Shown here: piece by piece, positions 12,742-13,615 of the stretch
How positions within the stretch are numbered: the first letter of the stretch is position 1
How the letters are laid out: each line of letters begins with the position of its first letter
NCBI GenBank assembly: GCA_040081265.1
Contig: JBEBGV010000097.1
Span: 1 to 13,615 of the forward strand
Length of the DNA stretch: 13,615 bases
From: JBEBGV01 sp040081265
Lineage (GTDB): Bacteria > Acidobacteriota > Vicinamibacteria > Vicinamibacterales > UBA2999
Direction of reading: 5' to 3'
Translations under genes and position numbers: made by a program
Notes under the pieces: generated by a model
What the model was told of the DNA's origin: nothing
Database searches by the model: none
Seen by the model: the letters and a program-made list of their open reading frames with translations, nothing else

Positions 12742-13615
12742 GTGGAACTGACTGAACTACGGGTTTTTCTGAAGGTGGCTGCCGAGCGCAGCTTCTCCCG
12801 CGCGGCGATGAAGCTGCACCGGACGCAGCCGGCCGTCAGCCAGGCCGTCCGCCGACTGGAGGACAGCGTCGGGGAGCGCTTGTTCGACCGCGCCACCAAG
12901 GACGCCACCCTGACCGACGCGGGCCGACTGCTCCGCGACTACGCCGAGCGGCTGCTTCGCCTGTCGGAAGAAGCCGAGACGGCGGTCAAGGACCTCCGGG
13001 ACCTGCGGCGCGGACGCGTCCTGATTGGGGCCAACGAAGCGTCGGTGCACGTGGCGCTGCCGCTCATCGCCCGATTTCGCGAACTGCACCCGCTGGTCCA
13101 CGTCGATGTCCGCCGTGTTCCGGCCCGCCAGATCGGTGCCGAAGTCGCCCAGGGCACGCTCGACTTTGGCGTCCTGACCTTTCAGCCCGCCGAGCCGCGC
13201 CTGGGTTCGATCGGACTCGGCAATGACGAACTGGTCATGCTCGTCCATCCCACGCATCCGCTCGCCAAGCTCAAGGAAGTGACGCTGACCGAATGCGCAC
13301 GCCAGACGCTCATCGCGCACAACGATCCGTCGCACGTGCGCGACCGTGTGCTGAGAACGTTCGAGCAGCACCACATCCCGGCCAACATCCTGATCTCATT
13401 GCCGAGCCTCGAAGGGATCAAGCGCGCCGTGGGCATGCAGCTCGGCGTCGCGCTCCTGCCACGCCGCTGTGCGGAGGCTGAAATCGAACGCGGCGAACTC
13501 ATGGCCCTGGCGATGCCCGAGATACGGCTGCGTCGTACGATACGGCTGGTGTTCCGGCGTGGGGGCGAACGCTCGCACGCCTCAGCGGCGTTTCTGGCGG
13601 CGGTCGAGGAGCGGA
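12742..13615 (+). CDS. LysR-family transcriptional regulator, cut by the window's right edge
   Basis: The ORF starts at GTG 12742 and is open through base 13615 (291 codons). The N-terminal winged helix-turn-helix (about 1-60) has the LysR signature: ELRVFLKVAAERSFSRAAMK, then TQPAVSQAVRRLED with the recognition helix, and LFDRATKDATLTDAGRLL. The remainder (about 90-291) is a periplasmic-binding-protein-like effector domain, beginning GRVLIGANE. No in-frame ATG precedes the HTH, which supports the GTG. It is divergent from leuA, the classical arrangement when a LysR-type protein controls its neighbour, but ligand and targets cannot be read from sequence. A C-terminal tail of a few residues is missing. 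Confidence 0.93.
   Translation, partial: MELTELRVFLKVAAERSFSRAAMKLHRTQPAVSQAVRRLEDSVGERLFDRATKDATLTDAGRLLRDYAERLLRLSEEAETAVKDLRDLRRGRVLIGANEASVHVALPLIARFRELHPLVHVDVRRVPARQIGAEVAQGTLDFGVLTFQPAEPRLGSIGLGNDELVMLVHPTHPLAKLKEVTLTECARQTLIAHNDPSHVRDRVLRTFEQHHIPANILISLPSLEGIKRAVGMQLGVALLPRRCAEAEIERGELMALAMPEIRLRRTIRLVFRRGGERSHASAAFLAAVEER

Overview
High-GC bacterial DNA with tightly packed genes. A Ser/Thr kinase fused to a TolB/PD40-type propeller, a lipoprotein with an Ig-like domain and many short palindromic repeats together suggest Acidobacteriota, perhaps Vicinamibacteria. This is inferred from gene style; there is no rRNA or other marker in the window.

Left part, all on the minus strand. Positions 1-565 hold the start of an Asp-rich lipoprotein that runs off the left edge. 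After a 437-base gap come a CstB-like persulfide dioxygenase/rhodanese fusion (1003-2412), translationally coupled to the DNA-end-binding protein Ku (2409-3275), a 30-base-arm inverted repeat, a small membrane protein (3382-3945), a heptamer microsatellite plus hairpin repeat, a MerR-type regulator (4088-4552), a 414-base gap, thymidine kinase tdk (4967-5557), elongation factor P (5609-6172) and a VapBC toxin-antitoxin pair (6268-6890).

Right part. A 909-residue receptor-like Ser/Thr kinase (6939-9668, minus) diverges across 36 bases from a plus-strand pair encoding a small heat-shock protein (9705-10106) and an HtrA/DegP-type protease (10112-11299), which looks like a proteostasis operon. 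A short 2-isopropylmalate synthase (11303-12550, minus) converges on htrA and diverges from a LysR-type regulator (12742 to the right edge).

No unmistakable new multi-gene system is visible. The most unusual signals are: (1) a family of ACGTAGG-headed hairpin repeats, four full copies and a half copy, three of them just after stop codons and others read in frame inside the kinase domain; (2) a recurrent promoter geometry, a -10-like hexamer followed by 6-7 bases and the start codon, without Shine-Dalgarno, which predicts leaderless transcripts for several genes; (3) a palindromic element that may have supplied part of the Ku promoter; (4) an EF-P with Asn at the usual modified position; (5) a LeuA without its leucine-sensing domain.
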